From Cenococcum geophilum 1.58 (taxonomy: Eukaryota; Ascomycota; Dothideomycetes; Gloniales; Gloniaceae), in assembly GCA_001692895.1 (NCBI GenBank), contig KV748240.1, positions 565,239-629,238 on the forward strand: 64,000 nt of DNA, in the 5' to 3' direction. Below the pieces are notes generated by a model. That model did no database searches. It saw only the letters and a program-made list of their open reading frames with translations, and was not told the DNA's origin. This document shows, in pieces, positions 1-11,207 of this stretch. A program made the translations under genes and the position numbers. How positions within the stretch are numbered: position 1 is the first letter of the stretch; each line of letters starts with the position of its first letter.

Positions 1-2895
1 GATGCTTAATAAAGGCTTTATCTAAGAATTAACACCTCTTACTATAGCCCTACTCCTACTTACTACTAAGCTAAAAAAAAAGGAGTAAGAATTTACTATA
101 ACTATAGAGGACTTAATAACGTTACTATTAAGAACTAATACCCGCTCCTACTTATCTATAAGACACTCAATGCCCTATACGGCACTAAATTCTATATTAA
201 GCTTAATATTATTACCGCGTTTAATAGAATTCGTATTACTAAAGACTATAAGTAGCTTATAGTATTTATTACCTACTTTAGGCTTTATAAGATGCTAGTA
301 ACCCTATTTAACCTTTATAATGCCCTAGCTATATTTTAAAACTATATTAACTATATTCTTTATAATGTATTAAACGACTATTATATAGCATACCTTAATA
401 ACATCCTTATATTTTCTAAAACTTAAGCTAAGTATACTAGGCATGTTAAAGAGGTAATTCGCCACCTTAGAGCTGCTGGCCTTTAAATTAATATTAGTAA
501 GTTAGAGTTCTATATAATAAAGATAAAGTACCTTAGCTTAATTATCTTAATAAAAGAAATAAGTATAGACCCTAAAAAGGTCTAAGCCTTATAAGTATAG
601 GAGAACCCAATCTTAGTTAAGGAATTATAGCAGTTTCTTAAATTTATAAACTTTTACCGTAGATTTATTTAAGGCTATTTTGCTATTACTATACCTATAA
701 TAATACTCCTAAGAAAGGACATTGAATAGTTATAGGGACTAAAATAAGCTAAGTTGTTTAAGGCCCTTAAGAGAGCCTTTACTTTAGCACTAGTACTAGT
801 ATACTATAACTATACGAAGAAAATAGTAGTAGAGATAGACGTATTAAATTAGGCTTTTAGTGGAGTCCTTTTTTAGTATAATAATAACGGCAAACTAAGA
901 CTGGTCGTATTCTTCTCCGTAAAGTACTTTACGTTAAAGTATAACTATAAGATCTATAATAAAGAACAATTAGCTATTATTAAGGCTTTAGAAGAATAGT
1001 GTCCTAAGCTATAAAGGACTAAGGAGTTATTTAAAATTATTACTAACTATAAAAACCTATAGACGTTTATAACTACTAAGCAGCTAAACTAATACTAAGT
1101 CTAGTAGGTAGAATTTCTTTTATAGTTTAACTTTATAATTATATATAGACCTAGTAGCAAAGCTACGCCCCCTAATACCTTAAGCTAAGGACGTTAATAA
1201 TAAATGCCTTTACTACTAAGCCTAGGTTATTATACCGCCCTAAAAAGTTAACCCTATAATCTTAAAAGAATTACTATATAAGTCCTATAACTTTAATAAT
1301 ATAGAGTTTATAGCCGCTTTAAACCCTAAAATAGCTAAAAAGTTACTAGATAAGCCAATTTAGTTAAGATACTAGAAGAATAAACTTATAAGAGATATAG
1401 TAGCGGCCCTATATAATTAGAAAGCTCGCTATTAGCTAAAGAAGATTAGGAAATTACTCTATTGCAATAAGTTAGAATATAGTATTATTAATAGATAAAT
1501 CTACTTTTACTAACGCCTCTTTATTCCTAATACTTTAGACCTCTACCTAAAAGTTATTTATTACTCTTATAGTAGCAGCCCCGCTAATTACCCTAGCCGG
1601 GTTAAAACTTTTAACCTCTTAAACTAAATATACTAGTAGCTAGGAATCTCTAAGTTTATAGCTACCTTCATTAAAGACTATACCCTATATTTTTATACTA
1701 AAACCCCTTACTTTGCTTTGCCTAGTTTTTTAAAACTATTAAAACTACCTACTTACCTATAAACCGATATTTTAATTAACTATATTATAATGCTTTTAGT
1801 ATACTAACGCTACGGCAAGATATATAAATATATCTTTATTATTATAAACCGCTTAACTAAAATACAATACTTTATTTTAGTAATAAAACTCTTAATAAAG
1901 GAGCTAGTTAATAGCTTTATTAATAATATATATAAGCTCTATAGCGCACTAGATATAAATATCTTTAATTATAGCATATAGTTTATTAGCGACTTCCAAT
2001 AACAATTAAGTAAACGCCTTAAAACAACCTTATAACTAAGCTTAGCCTAACACTTTAAAATAAACGGCTAAACTAAAATTATTAACGCTGCCGTAAATAA
2101 GTATCTTTATACTTTTATTAGCTTTATATAAAACAACTAGGTTAACTACCTATTACTTACTAAGTTTACTATAAATAATTAAGTTAATAAGAGTATAGGC
2201 ATTTCCCCATTTTTTGTAAACTATAGCTTTAACCCTTACCTTAGAATTAAGCCTACTGGCCCTTATTTACCGATACTATTAGTATAAGTAAAGAAGGAGT
2301 TCTTTTACGTAAACTCTATAGCTAACCGCTTTAAGCGGATATTAATATAGCTTAAGGCCTTAACCTAGATTTTATAGTAATGCTATAAAGATAATACTAA
2401 TACCTATATGGATAAGAGCTTATTATTCTATAAAGGCGATATAGTTATAGTTAGCTTAAAAATATAAAGATAAATAAACCTAAGAAGAAATAGGACGATA
2501 AATAGGATGGCCTATACCCCGTACTTGCAGTATACTAAGGGGTAGTTATAGTAAATCTCCTAGACTATATTTAAGTAAATAAATCCTTTTATATATCTAA
2601 GGTCCGCCTTTAAGCTGCTAAAGAGATCCCTAGCTAAGCAAATATTAATACTATAGAGCACCGTAATATATAAGGACAAGTAGTAGAAAGAGATAATAAT
2701 AGCAACGTAGAAGATAAATAGGAGTTTAAAAAAATCCTTAATGTATATAACAAAGACCCCTAAGGCCTAACTTATAAGATTAAATGGAAATATTATAAGA
2801 ACATAACCTAGTAGCTAGAAGAGGATCTAAAGGGTTATAAATAAGCTATATAGCGCTTTTATAAGCAATACCCTAAGAAACTAAAACCCCTAGAC
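1..2895 (+). pseudogene. Element A: RIP-decayed Ty3/gypsy chromovirus pol, 5' end outside window
   Basis: Frame-by-frame reading gives reverse transcriptase (about 1-700), RNase H (about 760-1110), integrase (about 1380-2300) and a C-terminal chromodomain (2711-2880), the order of Ty3/gypsy chromoviruses. The RT box at 391-402 reads YLNN where the family has YLDD, so both catalytic Asp codons have become Asn. RNase H shows an EID motif near 829-840. The integrase zinc region near 1640-1700 has Tyr and Phe where Cys is expected, and the DDE region keeps readable stretches such as FISDF near 1980. The chromodomain reads KIKWKYYKNIT, then a stop where the second conserved Trp belongs. In-frame TAA and TAG are dense throughout, mostly at Gln and Trp positions. 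Gag and the 5' LTR lie left of the window. The element cannot code for active enzymes. Confidence 0.85.
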
Positions 2896-2929
2896 TAAGT
2901 ACAAGATAAGAAAAAGTTATACTAAGGTT

Positions 2930-3194
2930 GTAGCCGACCACCATATTAAATTATAATGGTTAAGGTTAAAATTTGTGGTGTTTAAGATATTATAGAACTT
3001 TAACTAGCGGTTAAAGTTGTCTAATTAGTTAGATTCTCGCTAAGAGCGCTATACGCCAAACTTTATTTATTAAGCCGACCAATTAGGATTTTTTAAAATT
3101 TTTTGCAGCGAAAATAGGTGGTCCCGTATACTGCCTATTTAAAGTTATTTGTTTAATTTGGGGACTAAACCTTCTAGGGAGGGGAGTACTATTA
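2930..3194 (+). other. 3' untranslated region of element A, with polypurine tract and a possible LTR-derived core
   Basis: This noncoding stretch follows the chromodomain stop. It begins with a TGTAGCCGACC-type sequence that could itself be an LTR start. It ends in a purine-rich run near 3173-3187, directly before TGGCATTAACC at 3195, where I place the 3' LTR. A core at about 2985-3060 is similar, in reverse complement, to 59600-59680 next to element E, so related families share it. Which TG is the true LTR start is unresolved. Confidence 0.45.
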
Positions 3195-3355
3195 TGGCAT
3201 TAACCTAACGCATACTGTTTCCTACTATTAGCTAGCCCACTACTAGCGCCTTGGTGGCTGGCCCTACTATTTATATACAATACCCCCTTTTACCTTCTTC
3301 TCTTCTTTATAGCACAACGTAGTTATTTAGTCTACTTTATTGCAGTACTGTAATA
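3190..3355 (+). repeat. Left arm of inverted LTR pair, likely the 3' LTR of element A, truncated
   Basis: This arm starts TGGCATTAACC at 3195, after a purine-rich tract. It contains a TATA-like stretch (tatatacaatacccccttt) and matches the reverse complement of 4066-4241 over about 165 bp with mostly transition differences. It stops abruptly near 3355, where minus-strand gag begins, so this LTR is truncated. The symmetry extends a few bases outside the LTR (TATTA versus TAATA), so no target duplication is visible. Confidence 0.6.
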
Positions 3356-3358
3356 TTA

Positions 3359-3871
3359 TATATAAGCTTTAGGCCCTCCTTAATAAACTTATAGGCTTTA
3401 CCTTCTAGTATATCTAAGATATAAAGGATCTAAGATTAAACTATATTAAAGTAGTCCTAGTTATAGTTAAAGACTCCTTTAATCTTAATATACCAGGTCT
3501 TAAAGTTAGCTTATTATTCTAGTAGGGTACCTTTTCCGCTAAATATTGGCGGGTCTTTAGACTTCTGTTTTTTCTACTAGGTTACTACCGTTATTATAGG
3601 GGTTAATTATTTTAGAATAGCGATAGTCTCTACCTAGGAGTTAATAGTTCCTATCTAAAAAGCAATAAGGGCGTTAAGGCTTTCGTTAGCTTTTTTATTA
3701 GCGGTGTTTATATTATATATAAACTATAGTCCCGCTTTAATATTACTAAAAAACTTATTAGTATAGTTAATAAGGGTATAGTAGGGAGCGGCGGATTGTT
3801 TATATAATATTAGGGTATATCTATATAAAGAAGTCTACAAAAACTTCGTGGGGGTTTTAGGTTTCGGCCAT
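3359..3871 (-). pseudogene. Gag fragment of a Ty3/gypsy element, minus strand
   Basis: Reading from an ATG at 3871-3869, the minus strand begins MAET, then a stop at a Gln-type codon, then NPHEVF. It ends in a capsid-like segment containing SKDPPIFSGKGTLLE, FKTWYIKIKG and ILDILEGKAYK. The Pro-Phe-Gly and LEGKAY pattern is typical of the gypsy Gag capsid domain. Several TAA/TAG codons interrupt it. The gene is cut at about 3359, where the inverted LTR arm begins, so only the N-terminal half remains. Upstream (3872-4065) is leader sequence leading to its own LTR at 4066-4241. The nucleocapsid zinc knuckle and all of pol are missing from this copy. Confidence 0.65.
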
Positions 3872-4065
3872 TTCGGCGTTATTAATATCGCCTATTTAGG
3901 TGGTTTTTAGCGCAAAAAAAAACTAAGAATTATTTTAAAACTGTGCTAGGTTATAATATATAGACGCGTCGGTGTATATAGGTCGCGATTTGCTTTAGGG
4001 CGGAGATAACTAGGATATAGGGAATCGATAATCGCGATAGGGCGCAATTAGTGATAGTATAAACT

Positions 4066-4241
4066 GTTATAGTGCTGTAATAAAGTAGATTAATAAACTA
4101 TATTATGCTATAAAGAGGGAGAAGAAGGTAAAAGGGGGTATTATATATAAACAGTAGGGCCAGCCGCCAAGGCGCTAGTGGTGGGCTAGCTAACAGTAGG
4201 AAATAGTACAAGATAGTGCGTGTTAGGTCAGTGCCGTAATA
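4066..4241 (-). repeat. Right arm of inverted LTR pair, 5' LTR of the gag fragment
   Basis: In reverse complement this begins CGGCACTGACCTAACAC at 4236 and mirrors 3190-3355, including the TATA-like stretch and the CTAGCCCAC segment. It lies upstream of the minus-strand gag at 3359-3871, as a 5' LTR should. On its other side it abuts an unrelated pol fragment at 4243. Confidence 0.6.
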
Positions 4242-4242
4242 A

Positions 4243-5889
4243 AACGCCTTCTTACATTTAGGCGTCTAGGTAAAGCGTAAGTACATTTTTCTTTCTTTTG
4301 CAGAAAGGCCCTTTGTTTATATTATTGCTATAAGTAGTGCTACTACACTTAAGAAATTGTATATAAATTTCCAATAGAAGTTAGCGAAACTAAGGGAGGC
4401 TTATACGTCCTTAATACAGTTAGGGGCTTACTATTTAGTAATTGTGTATACCTTTTTAGGGTCTATATAAACACCCTTAGTAGTAATAATTAGTTTAAGG
4501 TATTTTACTTCTATAACTAAGAATTTGCATTTCTTTAAATTAATATAAAGTCCTGCGTCCCTAAGGCACTATAGGACCTTTTAAACATGTTTAGTATACT
4601 TAAAAGGGTTATTACTATAAATAAGTATATCGTCTAGGTACGCAGAGCAGAAGTTATTAAGGTAGTTCTATAAGGCGTTATTAATATAGCTTTAAAAGGT
4701 GCCTAGGCCGTTATATACGCTAAAGGGCATAATAGTATATTTAAATTAGCTAAAGCGTAATGCGAATGCAGTTTTTTATTTATTACCTTCTCGTATTTAG
4801 AGATAGTTAAAGGCGGTAATAATATTAAGCTTAGTATAGATTTTGGCTTAACTAAGCCGCTTAAGGGTCTTATGTATAAGCGGTACTAGGTATTAGTTTT
4901 TAATTATAATAGCGTTAAGTCCTTTATAGTTAATATAAAATTAAATACCTCCTTTTAGCTTTTTAGTAAGAAGGATAGGGGTAGCTACTAGTAATATACT
5001 AGGATAAATAAATTCTTTATTAAGGTGCTTGTTAATATACTTTTTTATAACTAAAAGTTTATCTTTTAATATTAGGTAGGGTCTCTTATAAAGTAGCATT
5101 TTTCCTTATTTAATATTAATGGTATAATTATTAGGTTAATATAGGGGGAGTATATCTACGCCCTTTTATAAGCATATGTCGGTAAAGTTATAGTACCTCT
5201 TAGAGAGGAGCTTGCGAAGTTCTTTATTAGTAAGTCCTTTTTTAAGCTTTATAAACTTTTTAAAGTCTAAAGGTAAAAGTTCGTAAAGTTTCGTAGGGGC
5301 GTTATCTTCTAAAAGGTTAACTATGTCTATCTTATTACTATAAATAACGTAGTTTTATTCTTTATTAAGCTTATATAGTTATAATTAGGAAGCTATAGTA
5401 ACGGTTTAGCCTTTCCTATATGCTATATAGTAGAAGGCCGGGGCACTTATATAGTAGTAGTTAGTTATAGGTAGGGTAATAAGGGGTTCCTTAGGTTAAT
5501 ATCCTTGGGAGTAAATTAAGGCGGCTAGGCTATGCCCTAGGCAAGTCTCTTTACAGTATTTAGAGTTAAGGGTTACTTTTTTTTCTTCTAGGTAATGACG
5601 GGTTTGTATTATTTAAGCTAGTTTATTCTAAGGATAATAGGGTAGTTAGTAAGTAGTATAATATAGGCCTAAAGTTTTTCCTAGTGCCTATTTATATCTA
5701 GGTAGAGTTATACTATATAGGTAATCTTTTATATGGTATAACTACCGTTAGTAAGTTATAGGGCGCGGGCTTTAGTAAGGGGTAAGGTAGGTAGGTTATA
5801 AGTATATATAAATTAGGTATTTATAAATTTATTAATAGCTTCGCAATTAATTATAGAACGGCTTTTATATTGTTTTTTTAGCAGTAGTA
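4243..5889 (-). pseudogene. Ty3/gypsy protease-RT fragment, duplicate of element E sequence
   Basis: This 1647-bp minus-strand fragment is a direct-repeat copy of 61953-63598, nearly colinear in length, and differs mainly by transitions. The RT box at 4629-4640 reads YLDD in the context FCSAYLDDILIY, so the catalytic pair is preserved here although stops elsewhere make it a pseudogene. Downstream RT text is clear (DPKKVYTIT, SFANFYWKFI). The fragment is truncated at both ends, at 4243 against an LTR arm and at about 5889 against the LTR of element C. The higher-coordinate third should hold the protease and N-terminal RT region by comparison with E. It is a broken, older copy of the E family. 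Confidence 0.8.
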
Positions 5890-6184
5890 TAATAACACCT
5901 TATAGGAAATACTATAATGGATGCGTTAATAGGCCGGGTATATAGGTAAAGAGAGAGTTAATAATATAATAATAACTAGTAGAGTGGTTACCTAATAGAT
6001 TAACTCTAATTATATTTTAAGATTTACTATAAAGAAGAGAACTATTTATAGTAGGGACTGTGGTCCTTTAAATATGTAATCCTACTCCTATAAAATATAC
6101 TAAGTACGTTAGTATATTAGTACGTTAGTACGTTTTATATTCCTACATTCTTACTTTTTTACGTTCTAAACTAATAATATAACA
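5890..6184 (-). repeat. 3' LTR of chromovirus C
   Basis: On the minus strand the LTR starts TGTTATATTATTAG at 6184 and carries a TATA-like stretch (aatataaaacg) plus a short internal repeat of ACGTACTAAT. It ends near 5890, where sequence homologous to element E resumes, so C apparently inserted into that older copy. A purine-rich tract (gataaggggtag) lies just upstream on the minus strand as a candidate polypurine tract. No second LTR of this family is present in the window. The lower boundary is approximate, because TG and CA ends are RIP-altered. Confidence 0.6.
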
Positions 6185-9100
6185 CGTTATATAACTTAGC
6201 TACCCCTTATCCTATAGCTTAATTAGTTCTATTGCTTTCTATACTATCTTAATTAACCTATTTATATCCCTTTTAAGTAGTAATACTATTGCTAATATAA
6301 GGTCAGTAATACTATCCCCCTCTTTTTTATCTTTACCCTTAAAGATATCTCCTATCTTTAAGTTATTAATTAGAGGTATAGCATTCCCGTCTTTAATTTA
6401 GTAACCTTAATTTATAATACCTTTTATTAGATCCTTTACATCTAATTATTATAACTAGCTAGTAACTACTATACTCTCTTTTAATAAAGTTATACCGTCC
6501 TATTCTTATTATACTAAAAAGAAGTTAGTATATATTATAATTGTCTCCCTAACTAGTTGCTAATCTTCTTTTTATATAGAGTATACGTAAGCGAATATGC
6601 GATTATTATATAATGTTTAATCTATCTTTAATACTAAATATAAGCGTCTAATTCTTTACTATAGACGTTTTATTCCTTATTTAATTTATTTTAGGGTCTT
6701 ATATTTAATCTAAGGCCTTTTACCTTAAGGGTAAGCTATCTTTAGCCTTTACTAAAGTTTATAAGCTTTATAATAATAATAAGCGTATTTATACTAAGGA
6801 ACGGCAAGTGTTTAATGCCTAAATAGCTACTTATGCCCGTCTACTTCGCCTTAAGATGGGTTATAAAAAGGTTCGTTTTAAGGAGTAGAACCTTGTTAAG
6901 TAGGGTATCTATAAGCTAGAAGCTAAGGAAGCTAAAAAGGATTTTAATTAAGAAGAGGCGGAAATAGTTTATACGCTAGTTGTAGATCCTCTAAGTCTTT
7001 TAGTTTCTCTATTGCCTTTAACTAATCCTTTTACTTTTAATTTGTATTTCTTAATACTACCTAACCTATTCTCTTTTAATACTCCTATACCTTTTTTATA
7101 GCGTTCTTTAAATTTTTTAGTAGCTCCTAGGTAGTCTTATTATAGCCTATCTATTTTACTTTATACTATATTTTATTATTAATGTCTTTATAATTAATAA
7201 TCTTTAAAACTTACTATTTATCTTCTTTTTGCCCTTTATACGTATCTAATTTATAAACTAGTGGCTTTATATCTCTATATACTAGCTTTAGTATTATAAT
7301 ATACTATATAGAGTAAATCTTTATTTTAGCTAGTAAGTTAAGTCTATATATAACTTCTAAAAAATTTATTATAATTTTAAATAGTCATAGTTTAATATAG
7401 TTTAACTTTTTACTTAGTCGTTAACTCTTAAAATTTTTGTGTAGTAGCTATACTTTATCCCCCTCCTTAAGATCTAGTCCCTTAGATTTCTTAGCGTTAT
7501 AATACTTTTTTATTCTTTACTATACTTCCTTTACTATTTCTATAAGGTTTTTATAAAAATTTATTAGTGTCTTTATTTTTTCTTTAGCTATACTACTTAT
7601 TTTCTTTACTTAACGTAGCAATAATAATATTCTTAGTTTATATCTATAATTCGCCCTAAATAGTAAAGTCCCTATTCCTTTTTATGGTGTTATATTATAT
7701 ATAAACTATATTATTAGTAGTAGTAATACCTAATTATTCTATATATAATTGATATAATGCCTTAAGTATTACTCTAATATTTAATTTAGCCTTTTTATTT
7801 ATCTATCCGTTTACAGATAATATATAGTAAAAGTTACTACTCTAACTTCTTATTCTGCCAAAGATACCTTTTAAAATGCTATTATAAATTTTATATCCCT
7901 ATTTAATATAATTTTACTTAATGCTTTATATTTTATAAACACTTCCTTAATATAGATTTTAGTAACGTCTTTTACTAAGATTTCTTCCGTATATGCTATA
8001 AAGTATCCCTACTTTATAAGCTTATCTACTATTACTAAAATTATATTATATATCTATTTAGTAATAGGGACCTTTAATCTTAGTAGCTTTATAATAAAGT
8101 CCTATAATATAACCTCCTATAGTCTCTTTAGTATTTTAATAGGTTATAGCCCTCTATATAGCTTATACCTTATTAGTTTATTTCTTTAATAATTTAGATA
8201 TTCTTTTATAATTTTTTAAGCTATATTTTAGATTTTATTAATAATATACTCCTTTTAGAGTTTTAATACTAAGCCTGTAGCTCTATTATATCCTTAGGTT
8301 ATACCTTTATAGAAGTCCTCTATAAAGTACTTTACTATGCTTTTTAGAATATACTTTACTTTTTAATTTATATATATATCTACTTATAGATTTTCTAGTT
8401 ATACCTTTAGAATCCTTTATACCTAAAAGCTTTTTAGTATCTTATAAACTCTTTTCTTTAGTTTATCTTCTTAAGTTACTATAATTTTTAGATAATTATA
8501 CCTAATTAATCCGTTTATATCCTTTTATAGTAAAGCCCCTAATGGTTTATTATTACTTTATAATTCCACTTTTTACTTAGAGCGTTTGCTTATATATTAT
8601 CTATACTGTTAGTATATTAAATCTTAAAATAGTATTCTATAAGTATCTCTACCTATTTAACCTATTTTTAATTAAGTTTTTTTGTTGTTAAGAATCCTAT
8701 AAGGTTTTTATAATCTATTTTAACTATAAATAGTTCTTTTATACCTTATAAGAATGCTCTTTATTTCTTTAATACTATAACTATACCTAATAACTCCTTA
8801 TTGTAGATGTTATAGTTTAACTTTAGTAGTGTTATCTTTTAACTATAATATGCTACTAAGTGCTATCCGTTTTAGTATTTCTATATAAAGTATACCCCTA
8901 GTATAAAGTTTAATATATTTGTTTTTATAACCGTCTTTAGTTCTAGTTAATAGATCTTAAGAACTAGTTCCTAGGTAAATAACTCTTTAATTTCCTTAAA
9001 TAGCTTTCTTTATTCCTTTTTCTAAACCTATAGTTCCTCTTTTTTTATTAGTCGTATAAATAGTTATATATATTTTTTTAACTATTATACTATAAACCTT

Positions 9101-10665
9101 TTATAGTAATTACAAAACCCTAAGAATAACTTTAATTACGTTATATTCTTTAGTTTTTACTAGTTTACTATAGCCTTAATCTTTTTTAGATCTATACTAA
9201 GTTGGTTTAATTTAATAATAAATTTAATAAAATCTGTTTTCCTAGTAAAGAACTCGCATTTCTTAATTATTACTAGTATCTTTTCCTTATATAGTCTCCT
9301 TAAGACCTATTTAATGTGTTTTTTATATTCCTCCTCGTTTATAGAGTATATAATAATGTTGTTAAGGTATACTATAATAAATTTATCTAAGTGCTTTTCT
9401 AATATATTATTAATACGCTATTAAAATGTTACTAGTGCATTTATAAGCCTAAATTATATAACTAATAGTTTATATAGTCCTTTCTGTAATTTAAAGGCTG
9501 CCTTTTATTTATTACCCTCTTTAATTTTAATTTAATAGTACGCCTATTTTAAATCTATCTTTATAAAGATTTATATATTTTCTATTCTATCTTAAATTTT
9601 ACTAATTAAGGGTAAAGGATACCTATCCTTTCTAGTAATATTATTTAACTATTTATAGTTAATATATAACCTAAGTTTTCCGTTCTTTTTAGGTATAAAT
9701 AGTACTAGATAACCTATTAATAATTATAATAGTCTAATATATCCCTTTTATAAAATTTCTTAAATAAACTCCTTTAACGCTTTTAATTCCTCCTAGGTTA
9801 GCTTATACGTTAGAAAGAACCTTAAACTTATTTCTAGTTTTAATTCTATTTTATAGTTTTATACTATATAATTTAATAGCTTTTTACTTTCTAGGCCCTA
9901 TAGCTGCTTATTATACTTATAGTATCTCTTTAGTATATAGCTTAAATTGCCTTTAGCCTTTTTATATATTGCGCCTACTTAATACTATACTAACTTAGTT
10001 TATTATTATATTTTACGGCGTTAAGTATTTCTAATATTAACCTATTTTGTATTTTAATTATTTCTTAGATTATATTCCCGTAACTAAGGTATTTCTAAAA
10101 CTAGCTTATTCTTCCCTAATAGTAGGATATTAAATAATATTATAATTACCCTTCCTTTAATATTTATCTAAATTGGTCCTATTTTAAGGTTAATAATACC
10201 TTCTCTATAGACTATTAGATCTCCTAAAACAGTAACTAATAAGTAAGGCCTCTTTTTCTGCCTATATAGTAATCCTATTTTTTTAACTGCTATTAGTAAA
10301 ATATGGTTCCTTATTACTCTACTATTTATTAGTACTTTAAACTATTAATTTTACTACTTAATTTTTAAATTTAGGTGCTGTCCTTAAATTCCTTTAAGGG
10401 TTTAAGGGTTTACTACTAGCTCCCTTTAGTCCTATAGGCCTCCTCTTTTCCTAATTATTAGCTTAATTTTAGCTCTTTCTTTAGCTAATATCTTATTTAT
10501 TTATTTTCTTTTCTTTAATATACTATAGATATATATTCTCTAGGCATTCCCACTACTATTATTTATTTAGGCATTTTTCTATTAGGAATCTTCTTAGTTA
10601 AAGTACTAAATTATCTAATTCTGGTCCCTTTACTAAATGCTATCTATATATGTATTTAGCATTTC
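6185..10665 (-). pseudogene. Element C: Ty3/gypsy chromovirus pol, minus strand, 3' part
   Basis: Reading downward in coordinate gives RT (about 9900-9000), RNase H (about 8900-8450), integrase (about 8350-7400) and chromodomain (about 7220-7085). The RT box at 9358-9369 reads YLNN in the context VYLNNIIIYS, so both catalytic Asp are Asn. The chromodomain reads YKVK, stop, IGYNKTT, stop, ELLKNLKNA; both stops are TAG where Trp is conserved. The integrase tail keeps a TDR motif near 7800. Between the chromodomain and the LTR, 6185-7080 holds weakly readable sequence I could not assign. The upstream gag-side reading frame is interrupted at 10666-10670 by copia B1 and resumes at 14709. Confidence 0.8.
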
Positions 10666-10670
10666 TATAT

Positions 10671-11207
10671 TGTTTATATTAATTTAATAATATAAGTAAG
10701 TTATATTTAGGGGCACGAAATAGGTATAGTATCGTATACTCTTATTAGATAATGGTGACTGTTAGTTATATTAAAGCAGACTACGTAGTCTATATATGTA
10801 AGGCAGTATTGCTAGGGTGTACGGTAGGGAGCAGGTAAGCCGAGCATGAGTTATATAGGGAGTTAATAGAAGAGGACAATATGGTAATAAGGGTAGGCAA
10901 TAGCCTGTACTGAGACAAACCGATAGGGGAGGAAGGAGGCTGTAAGCCCGAGGAGCTTATAAGGGGTGGCCAAGGCCTAGCCGAAGGCTAGCCTTAGCAG
11001 CCCCTAAGAGCTCCCAGGATGTAGCCAAGTAAGGGACTAAAAGTACCCTTACAATATACTAATGCGCCTCTCCCCCCTAATTAGTTAGTGCTTTAGGGGT
11101 GTACTAGACACGTAAGCGGGTGGTTAGTGCACTAAACGCGTAAATACGTACTTAGTGTACCGAACGCTTAAGCACGCGGTTAGTATAATAGGTGCTATAA
11201 TTATACA
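10671..11207 (-). repeat. 3' LTR of copia B1, interrupted by a solo LTR
   Basis: The LTR starts TGTTTATATTAATTT and ends ATTATACA. Removing the 257-bp solo LTR and one ATATA copy leaves 275 bp, equal to the partner at 14434-14708. Related 242-bp LTRs flank B2. A run GCCTCTCCCCCC precedes a block with repeated ACGCG motifs. Confidence 0.8.
10797..11053. mobile_element. Young solo LTR of another retroelement family, TSD ATATA
   Basis: The 257-bp insert runs TGTAAGGCAG to CCCTTACA, with 7-bp perfect terminal inverted repeats (TGTAAGG/CCTTACA). It is bracketed by ATATA at 10792-10796 and 11054-11058. The uninterrupted partner LTR at 14559 shows a single copy of the target. Its base use is unlike its surroundings: CA, TG and GC-rich words are common, so it shows no obvious RIP. 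No internal coding region remains, so it fits a solo LTR left by LTR-LTR recombination. Orientation is uncertain. Apart from the TGTAAGG ends it does not resemble the LTRs of element F. Confidence 0.85.

Noticed and set aside
10797..11053. Solo LTR as a member of the element F family
   Set aside because: Only the terminal TGTAAGG/CCTTACA words agree; the rest of the 257 bp does not resemble the 215-bp F LTRs.
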